Below, piece by piece: positions 52,014 through 60,461 of a stretch of 64,000 nt of DNA. This stretch comes from DATAQC01 sp038238185. Lineage in GTDB: Bacteria > Actinomycetota > Acidimicrobiia > Acidimicrobiales > AC-14. Below the pieces are notes generated by a model. The model saw nothing but the letters and a program-made list of their open reading frames with translations. It did no database searches and was not told where the DNA came from. Each line of letters starts with the position of its first letter. The stretch's first letter is position 1. The translations under genes and the position numbers were made by a program. The stretch is from the NCBI GenBank assembly GCA_038238185.1, contig JBBRXY010000001.1, positions 1 to 64,000 on the forward strand. Reading direction: 5' to 3'.

Positions 52014-53818
52014 CAGCCCTCGTTGAGCATCGTCGGCGAGTGCAGCTTGCGCAGGGTCTTGCCCTTGCCCAGGTACATGTGCACGCCGCACGGCAGGCAC
52101 GGGTCGAAGCTGCGGACCGCCCGCATGATGTCGATGCCCTTGAAGTGGGCCCGGTCGTTCTCCTCGAAGATCGGGGTGTTCTGCACGGCGTCCTCATAGG
52201 GCCCTGGCGTGCCGTAGACGTCGCGGGGGTTGGCGTTCCACGGCGTCGGCGGGTACGGGTGGTAGTTGGCGATCTTGCCGTCCTTGATCACCATGTGGTG
52301 GGACAGGACCCCCCGCACCGCCTCGGTGAACCCGCAGCCGATGGCCTCCTCAGGCACCTTGAAGGGCTCCCAGGTCTTGGTGTGGCCTGCCTTGACCTCT
52401 TCGAGGGCGGCCTGCACGAAGGTCAGGGCGGCGGCGGCCGCGTAGGCCTGGAAGTACGTGCGGGCCCGGTTGCGCTCGATGGCGTTGGACCACTTCGGGA
52501 TCTTCCACTCGAAGGTGACTTCGGGCTTCAGGGCGGTGCGGGGCAGGTGGATCTGCACGCTCTTGCCCGTCGCCTTGATGTAGTTGGTGTTGACCAGGCC
52601 CGACAGCGCCGTCGACCACAGCCGGGCGATAGGACCGCCACCGGTGTCGATGGCGAGGTGCTCCTTGCCGTCGAACCAGCGGGGGGACATGACCCAGGAG
52701 TACTTGTCGTCGAAGTCGCGCTTCTGGGGCTGGGGGATGGTGTGTTGGTTCCAGGGATGGTTGCGGTCGATGGGGTTCCCGAGCGGGTCCTTGTCGACGA
52801 ACATGGGCTGGTCTTCCCATCCGTCGTAGAAGCTGCTGCCCAGCAGGATGCGGATGCCGACGTTGATCTTGACCAGGTCGTTGGTGACCAGCTTGCCGTC
52901 GACCACCACGCCGGGGGTCACGAACATCTTTCGACCCCAGTTGGTCATGTCCTTGTACTCGAAGTTGCAGTGCTCGGGGTCCTGGAAGGCCCCCCAGCAC
53001 CCGAGCAGCACGCGACGGCGTCCGACCTCTTCGTAGCCGGGCATGGCCTCGTAGATGAAGTCGAAGAGATCGTCGTGCATGGGGACGACCTTCTTCATGA
53101 ACTCCACGTAGCGCATGAGGCGGGTGTAGTAGTCGGTGAAGAGCTGGATGGTGGCGGTGGTGCCAACGCCACCCGGGTACAGCGTGGAGGGATGCACGTG
53201 GCGGCCCTCCATGAGGCAGAACATCTCCCGGGTGTAGCGACTCACGACCAGCGCCTCGCGATAGAACTCGCCCGAGAACGGGTTGAGCGAGCGCATGATG
53301 TCGCCGATGGTGGCGTAGCCGTGGGACGCCGCGCCGGGGGCCTCGGTGGCGTTGGCCAGCTCCAACACGCCGGGGTTCGTCTCGGCCACCATCTTCTCGC
53401 AGAAGTCGACCCCGACCAGGTTCTCCTGGAAGATGTTGTGGTCGAACATGTACTCGGCGGCCTCGCCCAGGTTGACGATCCATTCTCCAAGGTGCGGCGG
53501 GCGCACCCCGTAAGCCATCTGCTGGGCGTAGCACGAGCACGTGGCGTGGTTGTCACCGCAGATGCCGCAGATGCGGCTGGTGATGAAGTGGGCGTCGCGA
53601 GGGTCCTTGCCCTTCATGAAGATCGAGTAGCCACGGAAGATCGACGAGGTCGAGTGGCACTCCTCGACCCGGCCGGTGCCGAAGTTGATCTTGGTGTAGA
53701 TCCCCAGGCTGCCCACGATGCGGGTAATGGGATCCCATGCCATCTCCACCAGGTCGTTGTCGGCACCTTTGGAGGCGGTTCTGGAAGCGGTGGTCCTTGA
53801 AGGCATGCGGGTTGCCAC
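52013..53818 (-). CDS. hhyL: [NiFe] hydrogenase large subunit, group 1h (actinobacterial, high affinity)
   Basis: 601 residues from GTG 53818, with AAGGGGAA 7 nt upstream. The L1 motif RICGICGDNH (C84, C87) and L2 DPCLPCGVH (C574, C577, H580) supply the four cysteine ligands of the Ni-Fe site. About 21 residues follow the last His and would be cut by the maturation protease. Sequence features ('HSTSSIFRGYSIFMKGKDPRDAHFITS') fit the group 1h/5 type that scavenges atmospheric H2 in actinobacteria. The gene follows hhyS and leads a coupled chain of accessory genes. Confidence 0.95.
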   Translation of the reverse strand: MATRMPSRTTASRTASKGADNDLVEMAWDPITRIVGSLGIYTKINFGTGRVEECHSTSSIFRGYSIFMKGKDPRDAHFITSRICGICGDNHATCSCYAQQMAYGVRPPHLGEWIVNLGEAAEYMFDHNIFQENLVGVDFCEKMVAETNPGVLELANATEAPGAASHGYATIGDIMRSLNPFSGEFYREALVVSRYTREMFCLMEGRHVHPSTLYPGGVGTTATIQLFTDYYTRLMRYVEFMKKVVPMHDDLFDFIYEAMPGYEEVGRRRVLLGCWGAFQDPEHCNFEYKDMTNWGRKMFVTPGVVVDGKLVTNDLVKINVGIRILLGSSFYDGWEDQPMFVDKDPLGNPIDRNHPWNQHTIPQPQKRDFDDKYSWVMSPRWFDGKEHLAIDTGGGPIARLWSTALSGLVNTNYIKATGKSVQIHLPRTALKPEVTFEWKIPKWSNAIERNRARTYFQAYAAAAALTFVQAALEEVKAGHTKTWEPFKVPEEAIGCGFTEAVRGVLSHHMVIKDGKIANYHPYPPTPWNANPRDVYGTPGPYEDAVQNTPIFEENDRAHFKGIDIMRAVRSFDPCLPCGVHMYLGKGKTLRKLHSPTMLNEG

Positions 53819-53895
53819 GGTGACGTTCCCCTTCTGTCGAAATGATGAGATCAGGCAGCGGTGGGTGGACGACGGAGCTTCTGCGTGACCGTTGA

Positions 53896-54954
53896 CTAGC
53901 GCCACTCGCTCCGGTAGCCGGTGAGCAGCTTCTGGCCCTTCGTGCGCCACTTGGGCTCGGCGTCGACGGTCTTGGCTGTGATGTCGCGCAGGCCCCGGAT
54001 GAGCGAGCCGTAGATGCCGCTGGCAGCCGTGGAGACCTTGCCGCCGGGTGGCTCGTCCATGAACGGCATGAACTTGTCGGGGAACCCGGGCATCGTGCAG
54101 CCGATGCAGATGCCGCCCACGTTAGGACAGCCCCCGACCCCGTTGATCCAGCCCCGCTTGGGCACGTTGCACTTGACCACCGGCCCCCAGCAACCGAGTT
54201 TCACGATGCACTTTGGTGAGCCGTACTCGGTGGCGAAGTCGCCCTGCTCGTAGTAGCCGGCCCGGTCACAGCCCTCGTGCACCGTCGCCCCGAAGAGCCA
54301 TTGCGGGCGCAGGGCCTCGTCGAGGGGGATGAGGGGGGCTTGGCCCGTGGCCATGTAGAGCAGGTAGAGAATGGTCTCGGACAGGTTGTCGGGGTGCACC
54401 GGACAGCCGGGCACGTTCACGATAGGAATGCCCGCCTTCGATTTCCAGCTCCAGCCCAGGTAGTCGGCGACCCCCATGGCTCCGGTGGGGTTGCCGGCCA
54501 TGGCGTGGATGCCGCCGTAGGTGGCACAGGTTCCCGCCGCCAGTACCGCGGTGGCCTTCGGGGTGAGGCGGTCGAGCCACTCGGAGGTGGTCATGGGCTG
54601 GCCGGTAGCGGGGTCGTTGCCGAAACCGCACCAGTAGCCTTCGGTCTTGATGGCCTCGTTCGGGATCGATCCCTCGACAACCAGCACGAAGGGCTCGAGC
54701 TCGCCACGTTCGGCCTTGAAGAACCACTCGATGAAGTCGTCCGCCCCGCCGACGGGCCCGCATTCGAAGTCGATGAGAGGCCAGTGCACGGCGATCTTGG
54801 GCAGGCCGGGTAGGGCCTGCAGTGCGATCTCCTCGATGCTGGGCTGTGTGGCGGCCGTGAGGGCCACCGAGTCGCCGTCACAACTGAGCCCGGCGTTGAT
54901 CCACAAAATGTGGATCACCGGTTCTTCCACTGGTGCCGCCTTGGCTGGAGCCAC
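53896..54954 (-). CDS. hhyS: [NiFe] hydrogenase small subunit, group 1h
   Basis: 352 residues from GTG 54954. There is no Tat signal and no C-terminal anchor, as in group 1h. It begins 'VIHILWINAGLSCDGDSVALTAA': the proximal-cluster region has C then D-G-D, which fits the 3Cys/1Asp ligation reported for the Ralstonia actinobacterial-type enzyme. Further cysteines in 'AAGTCATYGG', 'NVPGCPVHPDN', 'HEGCDRAGYYE', 'KLGCWGPVVKCNVPKRGW' and 'GGCPNVGGICIGCTMPGFPD' bind the medial and distal clusters. It passes electrons from H2 to the respiratory chain. Confidence 0.95.
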   Translation of the reverse strand: MAPAKAAPVEEPVIHILWINAGLSCDGDSVALTAATQPSIEEIALQALPGLPKIAVHWPLIDFECGPVGGADDFIEWFFKAERGELEPFVLVVEGSIPNEAIKTEGYWCGFGNDPATGQPMTTSEWLDRLTPKATAVLAAGTCATYGGIHAMAGNPTGAMGVADYLGWSWKSKAGIPIVNVPGCPVHPDNLSETILYLLYMATGQAPLIPLDEALRPQWLFGATVHEGCDRAGYYEQGDFATEYGSPKCIVKLGCWGPVVKCNVPKRGWINGVGGCPNVGGICIGCTMPGFPDKFMPFMDEPPGGKVSTAASGIYGSLIRGLRDITAKTVDAEPKWRTKGQKLLTGYRSEWR

Positions 54955-55199
54955 GTGCCGGGTCCCCCTTCGTGTCGGGATGTCGGTTCGCCGGGCGCAG
55001 CCGTTCCGGGGCCGACGGACCCGAATGTGACCATGCCAGGCATGCCTTGGTGTCAGACCCCCGCTGGCGGCCGACTCGTACATCGTGACGCCTTTTCGCC
55101 CGGATGTCAGTATGGATCCTCGACAACTAGCTGACGAATGCCTACAGCGACCCGTTTAACCCCAGTGAAATAGACCGGGCCGGATCACCGAATTATTCG

Positions 55200-55228
55200 T
55201 TGACGCGCGGACGGGTTCGTTCTACGGT
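55200..55228 (+). promoter_or_regulatory. Promoter of the divergent three-gene membrane operon
   Basis: TTGACG (55200-55205), 17-nt spacer, TACGGT (55223-55228), 27 nt before ATG 55256. The 55084-55255 region between the two hydrogenase transcription units is AT-richer than average; no equally clear promoter is seen for the minus strand. Confidence 0.6.
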
Positions 55229-55255
55229 GCCCGTGGAGCGACTGGAGGCGACGAA

Positions 55256-55519
55256 ATGAGTACCGTCCTGACTGGCTGGTATGTCGGCTACGTGGTCGCG
55301 GCCGTGGTCATCGTCGTGGTCGTGGGCCTGGTGGGGTGGCTACTGGCCCTGGCCCGGCGCATCGGCGTACAGGCCGCCGCCATCGTCGACGCCCTCGCCG
55401 ACATCCGGGGAACCACCGCACCCATCCCCCTCGTCGGGAAGCTCAACCAGAAGCTCCTCCATGTCGTGCAACAAGCCACCACCGCCCGAGTGGCGTTGCT
55501 CGGAGAGGAGCAGCCATGA
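55256..55519 (+). CDS. Single-TM small protein divergent from the hydrogenase genes (first of three)
   Basis: 87 residues from ATG 55256 with CTGGAGGCG upstream. A long transmembrane segment ('VGYVVAAVVIVVVVGLVGWLLALA') is followed by an amphipathic helix ('IGVQAAAIVDALADIRGTTAPIPLVGKLNQKLLHVVQQA'). It is built like 45631-45894. It overlaps the next gene by four bases. Function is unknown. Confidence 0.78.
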   Translation: MSTVLTGWYVGYVVAAVVIVVVVGLVGWLLALARRIGVQAAAIVDALADIRGTTAPIPLVGKLNQKLLHVVQQATTARVALLGEEQP

Positions 55520-55824
55520 CGGCCCTGGCATCGGAGCACATCACCTTCTGGTGGCTCACCCTGGGCCTCGGAGTGGTCGTGGCCTCGGCGGTGATCCTGC
55601 TCCTGCAACTGCTTGTCACCTTCGTCAAGGACATCGACGCCTCGGTCAGCGCCGCCTGGGAGCAGGCGGGGGGCGTGGCCACCCAGACCTTCGCTCTGGG
55701 GATGCTCAACGACACCCTGAAGATGGCCGAGGCCCTGCGCGACGAGACCGGCCGCCACGCCGAGGCCCTCTCGGGCCTGAGAGCAGGGGGCCGCCGATCC
55801 GTTCAAGCACGGAGCCGGTCGTGA
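55516..55824 (+). CDS. Single-TM small protein (second of three)
   Basis: 102 residues from ATG 55516 (ATGA overlap). A transmembrane helix ('TLGLGVVVASAVILLLQLLVTFV') is followed by 'KDIDASVSAAWEQAGGVATQTFALGMLNDTLKMAEALRDE', a long helix, and a basic tail. It overlaps the third gene (GTGA). It is probably in one membrane complex with its neighbours. Confidence 0.77.
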   Translation: MTALASEHITFWWLTLGLGVVVASAVILLLQLLVTFVKDIDASVSAAWEQAGGVATQTFALGMLNDTLKMAEALRDETGRHAEALSGLRAGGRRSVQARSRS

Positions 55825-56075
55825 CCCTTCGAGTGGCCCTCACCGTCGGCGAGATCCTGCTCCTCGTCCTGGTTCTCGCCTACTTCCTGCGCATGCTCAC
55901 CAAGCTGTTGGCCCACGTCGGCGGCACCCTCCAGCACATCGCCGACGGCGTCCGGGCCATCGAAGGTCACTGCGGGATCATCGGGCCGGGCGCCGACCAG
56001 ATCAACCTGGTACTCGGTGAAGCGGCCGCCAACCTTCAGCAGGCCGCAGTCGCCACTGAGGCGCTCGCCAACTGA
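55821..56075 (+). CDS. Single-TM small protein (third of three)
   Basis: 84 residues from GTG 55821. An N-terminal transmembrane helix ('ALTVGEILLLVLVLAYFLRML') is followed by 'LAHVGGTLQHIADGVRAIEGHCGIIGPGADQINLVLGEAAANL', a helical segment containing one Cys and several His. The His/Cys could bind haem or metal, but a simple structural role is equally possible. It closes the coupled three-gene unit. Confidence 0.77.
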   Translation: MTLRVALTVGEILLLVLVLAYFLRMLTKLLAHVGGTLQHIADGVRAIEGHCGIIGPGADQINLVLGEAAANLQQAAVATEALAN

Positions 56076-56479
56076 GGTCTGGGACTAGGTCCCGCGCTCA
56101 GCGTCGCCGCCCGCAGCTCCAGGGTCGATGCTCGCCGCCGAGCGGGGGTCCGAGGTGCCCACTGGCGCTTCTCCTTCGGTGCGGGGATGTGTGGCGTGAG
56201 TTTCGGATCTCCTCTCCCCGAATGTTCCCCGACATCGGGGGGTCATTAAACCAATTTGTGTGCGCTCGACGGCCTATTACTTTTAGCTATATGACAGGGG
56301 CCTACAGGTGTCCGGATCCAAGTTGCGGCGAGTCGCCGGCTTCCGTAACGGGCGGCGTCCTGGTGGGTCGTCGACGTCGACCCTCACATCGGCGGGTCGA
56401 GAAGGGAACCAGGAGCCAGGGCAGGGCGTTCTGACCCGGTAGCTTCCGACTGCGCCGCGGTTGGAAACGAGGAGGGGTG
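56076..56479. other. Gene-free region before the peroxidase gene
   Basis: About 400 bp. An AT-rich block at 56240-56300, including TATTACTTTTAGCTATATGAC, is the likely promoter zone of the peroxidase gene. A short plus-strand frame (56189-56434) exists but has no coding character. No repeat or RNA structure stands out. Confidence 0.6.
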
Positions 56480-58081
56480 ATGGACGACGATCCTGGCCGA
56501 GCAGCCGGCTGTCCCATGAGCCGGCGAGGATTTCTGAGAGGGATGGGTGCGGCCGCGGCTGCGTCGGCGGTGACGGTGGGCCCGGGACGTGGGAGCGCGG
56601 CCCTGGCTGCCACCGCGACGTCGTCGCCGACGCGGGCGCCGTCTTCGGCGACCTTCGGCCGGATGTTCCCGACCCTGCCCCCGTTCGCCACGCCCGGCGC
56701 GCCGCTCACCGCCGCTTTGATGGACATCGGCCGACCGGGTGGCCTGCTCGATGCCCGCGACGATCTGTCGGCCGGCCCGACCGCTCTAATCACCGATCCC
56801 GCCTTGCGGCTGAACAACCCCGACAACCCCACCGCCACCGCGGGCGCGACGTTCATGGGTCAGTTCTTCGACCACGACGTCACCTTCGACTTCGGGTCGG
56901 CCCTCGGCGTACCCAGCGAGCCGACGCTAGCGTCGAACGGGCGTACCCCGAGGCTCGATCTCGACACCGTCTACGGATCGGGGCCCATCGCCTCGCCCCA
57001 GCTCTACGACCCCGCCGACCGGGCCAAGCTCAAGATCGAGAGCGGCGGGCGGTTCGAGGACCTGCCCCGCGCCGGCGACCTGACGGCGATCATCGGCGAC
57101 CCTCGCAACGACGAGAACCTCATCATCGCCGGGCTGCAGTGCGCCTTCATCATGTTCCACAACCGCGTCGTCGATCTCGTCCGCAGCGATCGGAACAACC
57201 GCCTGGGGGCTGGGAGCGGTAGCGACTTCGACCGGGCCCGGCGTCTAACCACGTGGCACTACCAGTGGCTGCTCGTGCACGAGTTCCTTCCCCGGTTCGT
57301 CGGCCAGGAGATGGTCGATCGAGTGCTGGTCAGGGGAGGGCGGAAGTTCTACCGGCCCGACAGTGCCTTCATTCCTGTCGAGTTCCAGACGGGCGCCTAC
57401 CGCTTCGGACACAGCATGGTGCGGCCGTCCTACCGGGTGAACCTGAAGGGAAATCCCGGGGAGACGGCGTTCTTCGGGTTCATCTTCGACCCCACGCTCG
57501 GAGACGTGCCCGATCCCGACGACCTGGTCGGCGGCTGTCGGGCGCCCCGACGCTTCATCGGATGGCAGACGTTCTTCGACTTCGGCGACGGGCAGGTCAA
57601 GAACAACAAGCTGATCGACACTCTTCTGTCGACGCCGTTGTTCACGCTCCCACTCTCGGCCATCGCCAGCCGCGACCAGCCCCAGGTACTGGCCCAGCGC
57701 ACGCTGCTGCGCCACGTCACCTGGTCGATGCCTTCGGGTCAGCGCATCGCCCGCAAGATGGGCGTCGCTCCCCTGGCCACCGCCGACCTCTCGGAGCTGA
57801 CTCCGTACGGGCTCGGCCTCGATGCCAGCACGCCGCTGTTCTATTACGTCTTGAAGGAGGCCCAGCTCACCCAGGGCGGGCTGCACCTGGGCGAGGTGGG
57901 TGGGCGCATCGTGGCCGAGGTCTTCGTCGGGATGCTCCAGCTCGACGCTCAGTCGTACCTCAAGAATCGACCGGGGTGGCGACCCACGCTGCCGACGAGA
58001 ACCGGTCAGGTGACCCGGGACTTCCACATGGTCGACCTCCTCACGCTGGCCGGCGTCGACCCCGCGAGCAGGGGCCAATAG
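56480..58081 (+). CDS. Tat-exported animal-type haem peroxidase
   Basis: 533 residues from ATG 56480, 4 nt after AGGAGG (GTG 56477 is possible). The twin-arginine signal 'SRRGFLRGMGAAAAASAV' predicts export. The An_peroxidase domain has the distal His in 'GQFFDHDVTFDF', a calcium-type loop after it, and the proximal His in 'TGAYRFGHSMVRPSYRVN'. Length (~530) is normal for bacterial members. It oxidises substrates with H2O2 outside the membrane. The coproheme decarboxylase gene HemQ follows after 23 nt, a sensible pairing of haem supply and haem enzyme. Confidence 0.92.
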   Translation: MDDDPGRAAGCPMSRRGFLRGMGAAAAASAVTVGPGRGSAALAATATSSPTRAPSSATFGRMFPTLPPFATPGAPLTAALMDIGRPGGLLDARDDLSAGPTALITDPALRLNNPDNPTATAGATFMGQFFDHDVTFDFGSALGVPSEPTLASNGRTPRLDLDTVYGSGPIASPQLYDPADRAKLKIESGGRFEDLPRAGDLTAIIGDPRNDENLIIAGLQCAFIMFHNRVVDLVRSDRNNRLGAGSGSDFDRARRLTTWHYQWLLVHEFLPRFVGQEMVDRVLVRGGRKFYRPDSAFIPVEFQTGAYRFGHSMVRPSYRVNLKGNPGETAFFGFIFDPTLGDVPDPDDLVGGCRAPRRFIGWQTFFDFGDGQVKNNKLIDTLLSTPLFTLPLSAIASRDQPQVLAQRTLLRHVTWSMPSGQRIARKMGVAPLATADLSELTPYGLGLDASTPLFYYVLKEAQLTQGGLHLGEVGGRIVAEVFVGMLQLDAQSYLKNRPGWRPTLPTRTGQVTRDFHMVDLLTLAGVDPASRGQ

Positions 58082-58104
58082 ACTCGCCGGGTGAGCGAGG
58101 TGCG

Positions 58105-58794
58105 GTGTCCGACCTGGGTTCGGTGACCCTGTCCCAGGGCTGGGCTGTGCTCCACCTGTTCTGGCGCGTCGGACCGGCGGCTGATCCCGAGGCCATCGCC
58201 GCCGCCGTCAAGGCCTGCCAGGGCGACGACCATCAAGTGGTGTCGTTTGTGGTTCTCGGGCACAAGGCCGACATCGCCACCATGGCCCTGGGTCCCGACC
58301 TGTGGCGCCTGCACCGGCTCCAGGCCGAGTTGATCGCCGCCGGGCTCGACCTCACCGCCTCCTATCTCTCGCTCACCGAGGTTTCCGAGTACGCCAAGGG
58401 GATGCCCCCCGAGCGTCTCGAACCGCGGCTGCACCCCCAGCTGCCTCCCGCCGGCAAGCCGGTGGTGTGCTTCTACCCGATGTCCAAGCGACGCGAAACT
58501 ATGGGCAACTGGTACGCGCTCCCCTACGAGGACCGTGAGCGCCTCATGTTCGGCCACGGCAAGAAGGCCCGGGAGTTCAGCGGCCGGGTCGTGCAACTGG
58601 TCACCGGCTCCACCGGCCTCGACGACTGGGAGTGGGCCGTCACCCTGTTCGCCGACGACGTGATGGCCATCAAGGCGTGCGTCCACGAACTGCGCTTCGA
58701 CGAGGCATCGTCGATCTACGCCGAGTTCGGTCCGTTCCTCGTCGGCCTCGTGGTCCCCATCGAAGACGCCCTCCACCGCATCGGTTTGGGCTGA
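58105..58794 (+). CDS. hemQ: HemQ, coproheme decarboxylase (chlorite dismutase family)
   Basis: 229 residues from GTG 58105. The C-terminal half is highly diagnostic: 'CFYPMSKRRETMGNWYALPYEDRERLMFGHGKKAREF' with the reactive Tyr, Lys and the proximal His of 'FGHG', then 'VTGSTGLDDWEWAVTLFADD' and 'RFDEASSIYAEFGPFLVG'. HemQ oxidatively decarboxylates coproheme III to haem b, the last step of the coproporphyrin pathway in actinobacteria and firmicutes. No other haem genes are adjacent. Confidence 0.94.
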   Translation: MSDLGSVTLSQGWAVLHLFWRVGPAADPEAIAAAVKACQGDDHQVVSFVVLGHKADIATMALGPDLWRLHRLQAELIAAGLDLTASYLSLTEVSEYAKGMPPERLEPRLHPQLPPAGKPVVCFYPMSKRRETMGNWYALPYEDRERLMFGHGKKAREFSGRVVQLVTGSTGLDDWEWAVTLFADDVMAIKACVHELRFDEASSIYAEFGPFLVGLVVPIEDALHRIGLG

Positions 58795-59301
58795 GCGGTA
58801 CAGGCTGGGCCCGTCGACGCTGTGCCCGTCGAGGCTGAGCCCTTGAGGCTGTGCCTCGGCGAACAGCCGGTCGCGGATGGGATCGATCACGCCCATGATC
58901 TCGGCGCCGACTTCGGGATTGTTGAGTACGCCTGCGGCCTCCCTGAGAGGCTGGACTCGGATGGGGGACAATGCAAGCGATCTCGCGAAAGCACCGTCCG
59001 CGTCAGACAGGTTGCGCCGCCGCGACAACGACTCTCGCCGCGAACACCGGCTCGGTCGTCAGCCGGCGCCCGGTGATCCGAGAGGTCGCGCTTCGACCAC
59101 GAGCGCGGTCATCGAGCCCGTGACCGCGCCCGACCCGAGCGGGCCTCCGGGGGCACCGTCGTCGTCGCCGCGGAGTCGAGGCCGGGTGCAATCCTGCCGA
59201 GGGAGGCATCCGCCGTTCCGGGGAGCGCAGCTCAACTCTCAACGATCGACGACGCCGGTAACCTGATCCGGTGACCTGCCGGCCGACGCTCGAAGACGCC
59301 C
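58795..59301. other. About 500 bp without a convincing gene
   Basis: It contains the 58803-58859 repeat and otherwise unstructured GC-rich sequence. Minus-strand reading gives a short stretch resembling protein ('ALSPIRVQPLREAAGVLNNPEVGAEIMGVIDPIRDRLFAE', about 58978-58857), which may be a gene relic, but no start, site or family supports it. A promoter for larE is probably near its 3' end. Confidence 0.5.
58803..58859. repeat. Four imperfect 13-15-bp tandem repeats
   Basis: GGCTGGGCCCGTCGA / CGCTGTGCCCGTCGA / GGCTGAGCCCTTGA / GGCTGTGCCTCGG, starting 9 nt after the hemQ stop. It looks like a slippage-derived repeat. Confidence 0.65.
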
Positions 59302-60162
59302 ATGGGTGACCTGGAGCGGCTGAGGCTGCGGCTGCGTGAGATCGGGCGGGTGACCGTCGCCTTCAGTGGCGGTGCCGACTCGGCTCTCGTGGCGTGGGTG
59401 GCCAACGACACCCTCGGGGCGGCCGGGGCCCATGCGGTAACGGCCGTGTCGGCCTCCCTCGCCGACAGCGAACGCCTCGACTGTGCCGCCCTGGCCGGGG
59501 AGTGGGGCCTGCGGTGGACGGCGGTGGAGACCGACGAGCTCGAACGCCCCGACTACGTGGCCAACGGCGGCGACCGATGCTTCCACTGCAAGTCCGCTCT
59601 GCTCGATGCCCTCGTCCCCCTTGCCGAGGCCGAGGGGGCCACGGTGGTGCTGGGCACGAACCTCGACGACCTCGGTGACCACCGCCCCGGCCAGCAGGCG
59701 GCCGCGGCGAGAGGAGCGGCGTTCCCCTTGGTCGACGCCGGCTTCACCAAGGCCGACGTGCGGGAGACATCCCGGGCCCTCGGCCTGCGCACCTGGGACA
59801 AGCCCGCCGCCGCCTGCCTGGCCTCGCGTGTTCCTTATGGCACGCCGGTCACCGTCACCACGCTCGCCACGGTGGGCCGCGCCGAGCGGGCCCTGCGGGC
59901 CCTCGGGTTCGCCCAGGTGCGGGTGCGCCACTACGGCGACCTGGCCCGCGTCGAAGTGGAGACCGGTGACCTGAAAGCGGTGGTGGAACGACGCGGCGAC
60001 GTCGTCGACGCCGTCCGGGGGGCCGGTTACCGCTATGTGACTCTCGATCTCGAGGGCTTCCGGTCCGGCAATCTCAACGATGCCCTCGGGCTCGCCGCCT
60101 TCGAGAACGGCGACCTCGCCCACGTCGCCGGTCGTCCGAGTGGACGGGGACCGTCGACATGA
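59302..60162 (+). CDS. larE: LarE-family sacrificial sulfur transferase (PP-loop ATPase)
   Basis: 286 residues from ATG 59302. The PP-loop SGGADS (22-27) binds ATP; 'GGDRCFHCKSAL' and 'LGTNLDDLGDHRPGQ' follow, and the ACLASR motif carries C172, at the position used as sulfur donor in LarE. LarE makes the dithiocarboxylate of the nickel-pincer cofactor (NPN). larB, larC and a racemase are not nearby, so here it may serve another thiolation. Nickel use would fit the nickel hydrogenase upstream, but that link is weak. Confidence 0.9.
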   Translation: MGDLERLRLRLREIGRVTVAFSGGADSALVAWVANDTLGAAGAHAVTAVSASLADSERLDCAALAGEWGLRWTAVETDELERPDYVANGGDRCFHCKSALLDALVPLAEAEGATVVLGTNLDDLGDHRPGQQAAAARGAAFPLVDAGFTKADVRETSRALGLRTWDKPAAACLASRVPYGTPVTVTTLATVGRAERALRALGFAQVRVRHYGDLARVEVETGDLKAVVERRGDVVDAVRGAGYRYVTLDLEGFRSGNLNDALGLAAFENGDLAHVAGRPSGRGPST

Positions 60163-60178
60163 CAAAGCTTCGGGTCTG

Positions 60179-60418
60179 ATGGCTACCGTTCGGATCAGGC
60201 TGACCTTCCCTGAGCAGCTCATCAAGCAGCCGCTCCTGGGCCGCCTCGACCGCCAGTTCGACGTCCTGCCCAACATCCGCCGGGCCAACATCGAGGAGAA
60301 GGTTGGGTGGATCGTGTGTGAGTTGGCCGGCGAGCCCCACGCCGTCGAGGAGGCCATCGCCTGGTTGGAGCAGAAGGGCGTTCAGGTCGACCGGCTGGGA
60401 GACGTGGTCGAGTCCTGA
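60179..60418 (+). CDS. NIL-domain protein
   Basis: 79 residues from ATG 60179, 16 nt after larE. The pattern 'VRIRLTFPEQLIKQPLLGRLDRQFDVLPNIRRANIEEKVGWIVCELAGEPHAVEEAIAWLEQKGVQVD' is the NIL (ferredoxin-like, ACT-related) domain that ends methionine ABC transporter ATPases. As a single protein it is often found with sulfur-metabolism genes. The adjacency to LarE fits a sulfur-related sensor or helper role (inference). Confidence 0.9.
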   Translation: MATVRIRLTFPEQLIKQPLLGRLDRQFDVLPNIRRANIEEKVGWIVCELAGEPHAVEEAIAWLEQKGVQVDRLGDVVES

Positions 60419-60461
60419 GGACCGGGCCGGGCCAGTCCCGGCCAGCTCGTGGCGCGCCGGG

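Noticed and set aside
53819..53950. Longer N-terminus of the hydrogenase large subunit
   Set aside because: The extra 44 residues lack homology, and a good ribosome-binding site precedes GTG 53818.
56189..56434. Plus-strand 81-codon frame before the peroxidase gene
   Set aside because: No ribosome-binding site, irregular composition and an overlap with the likely promoter region.
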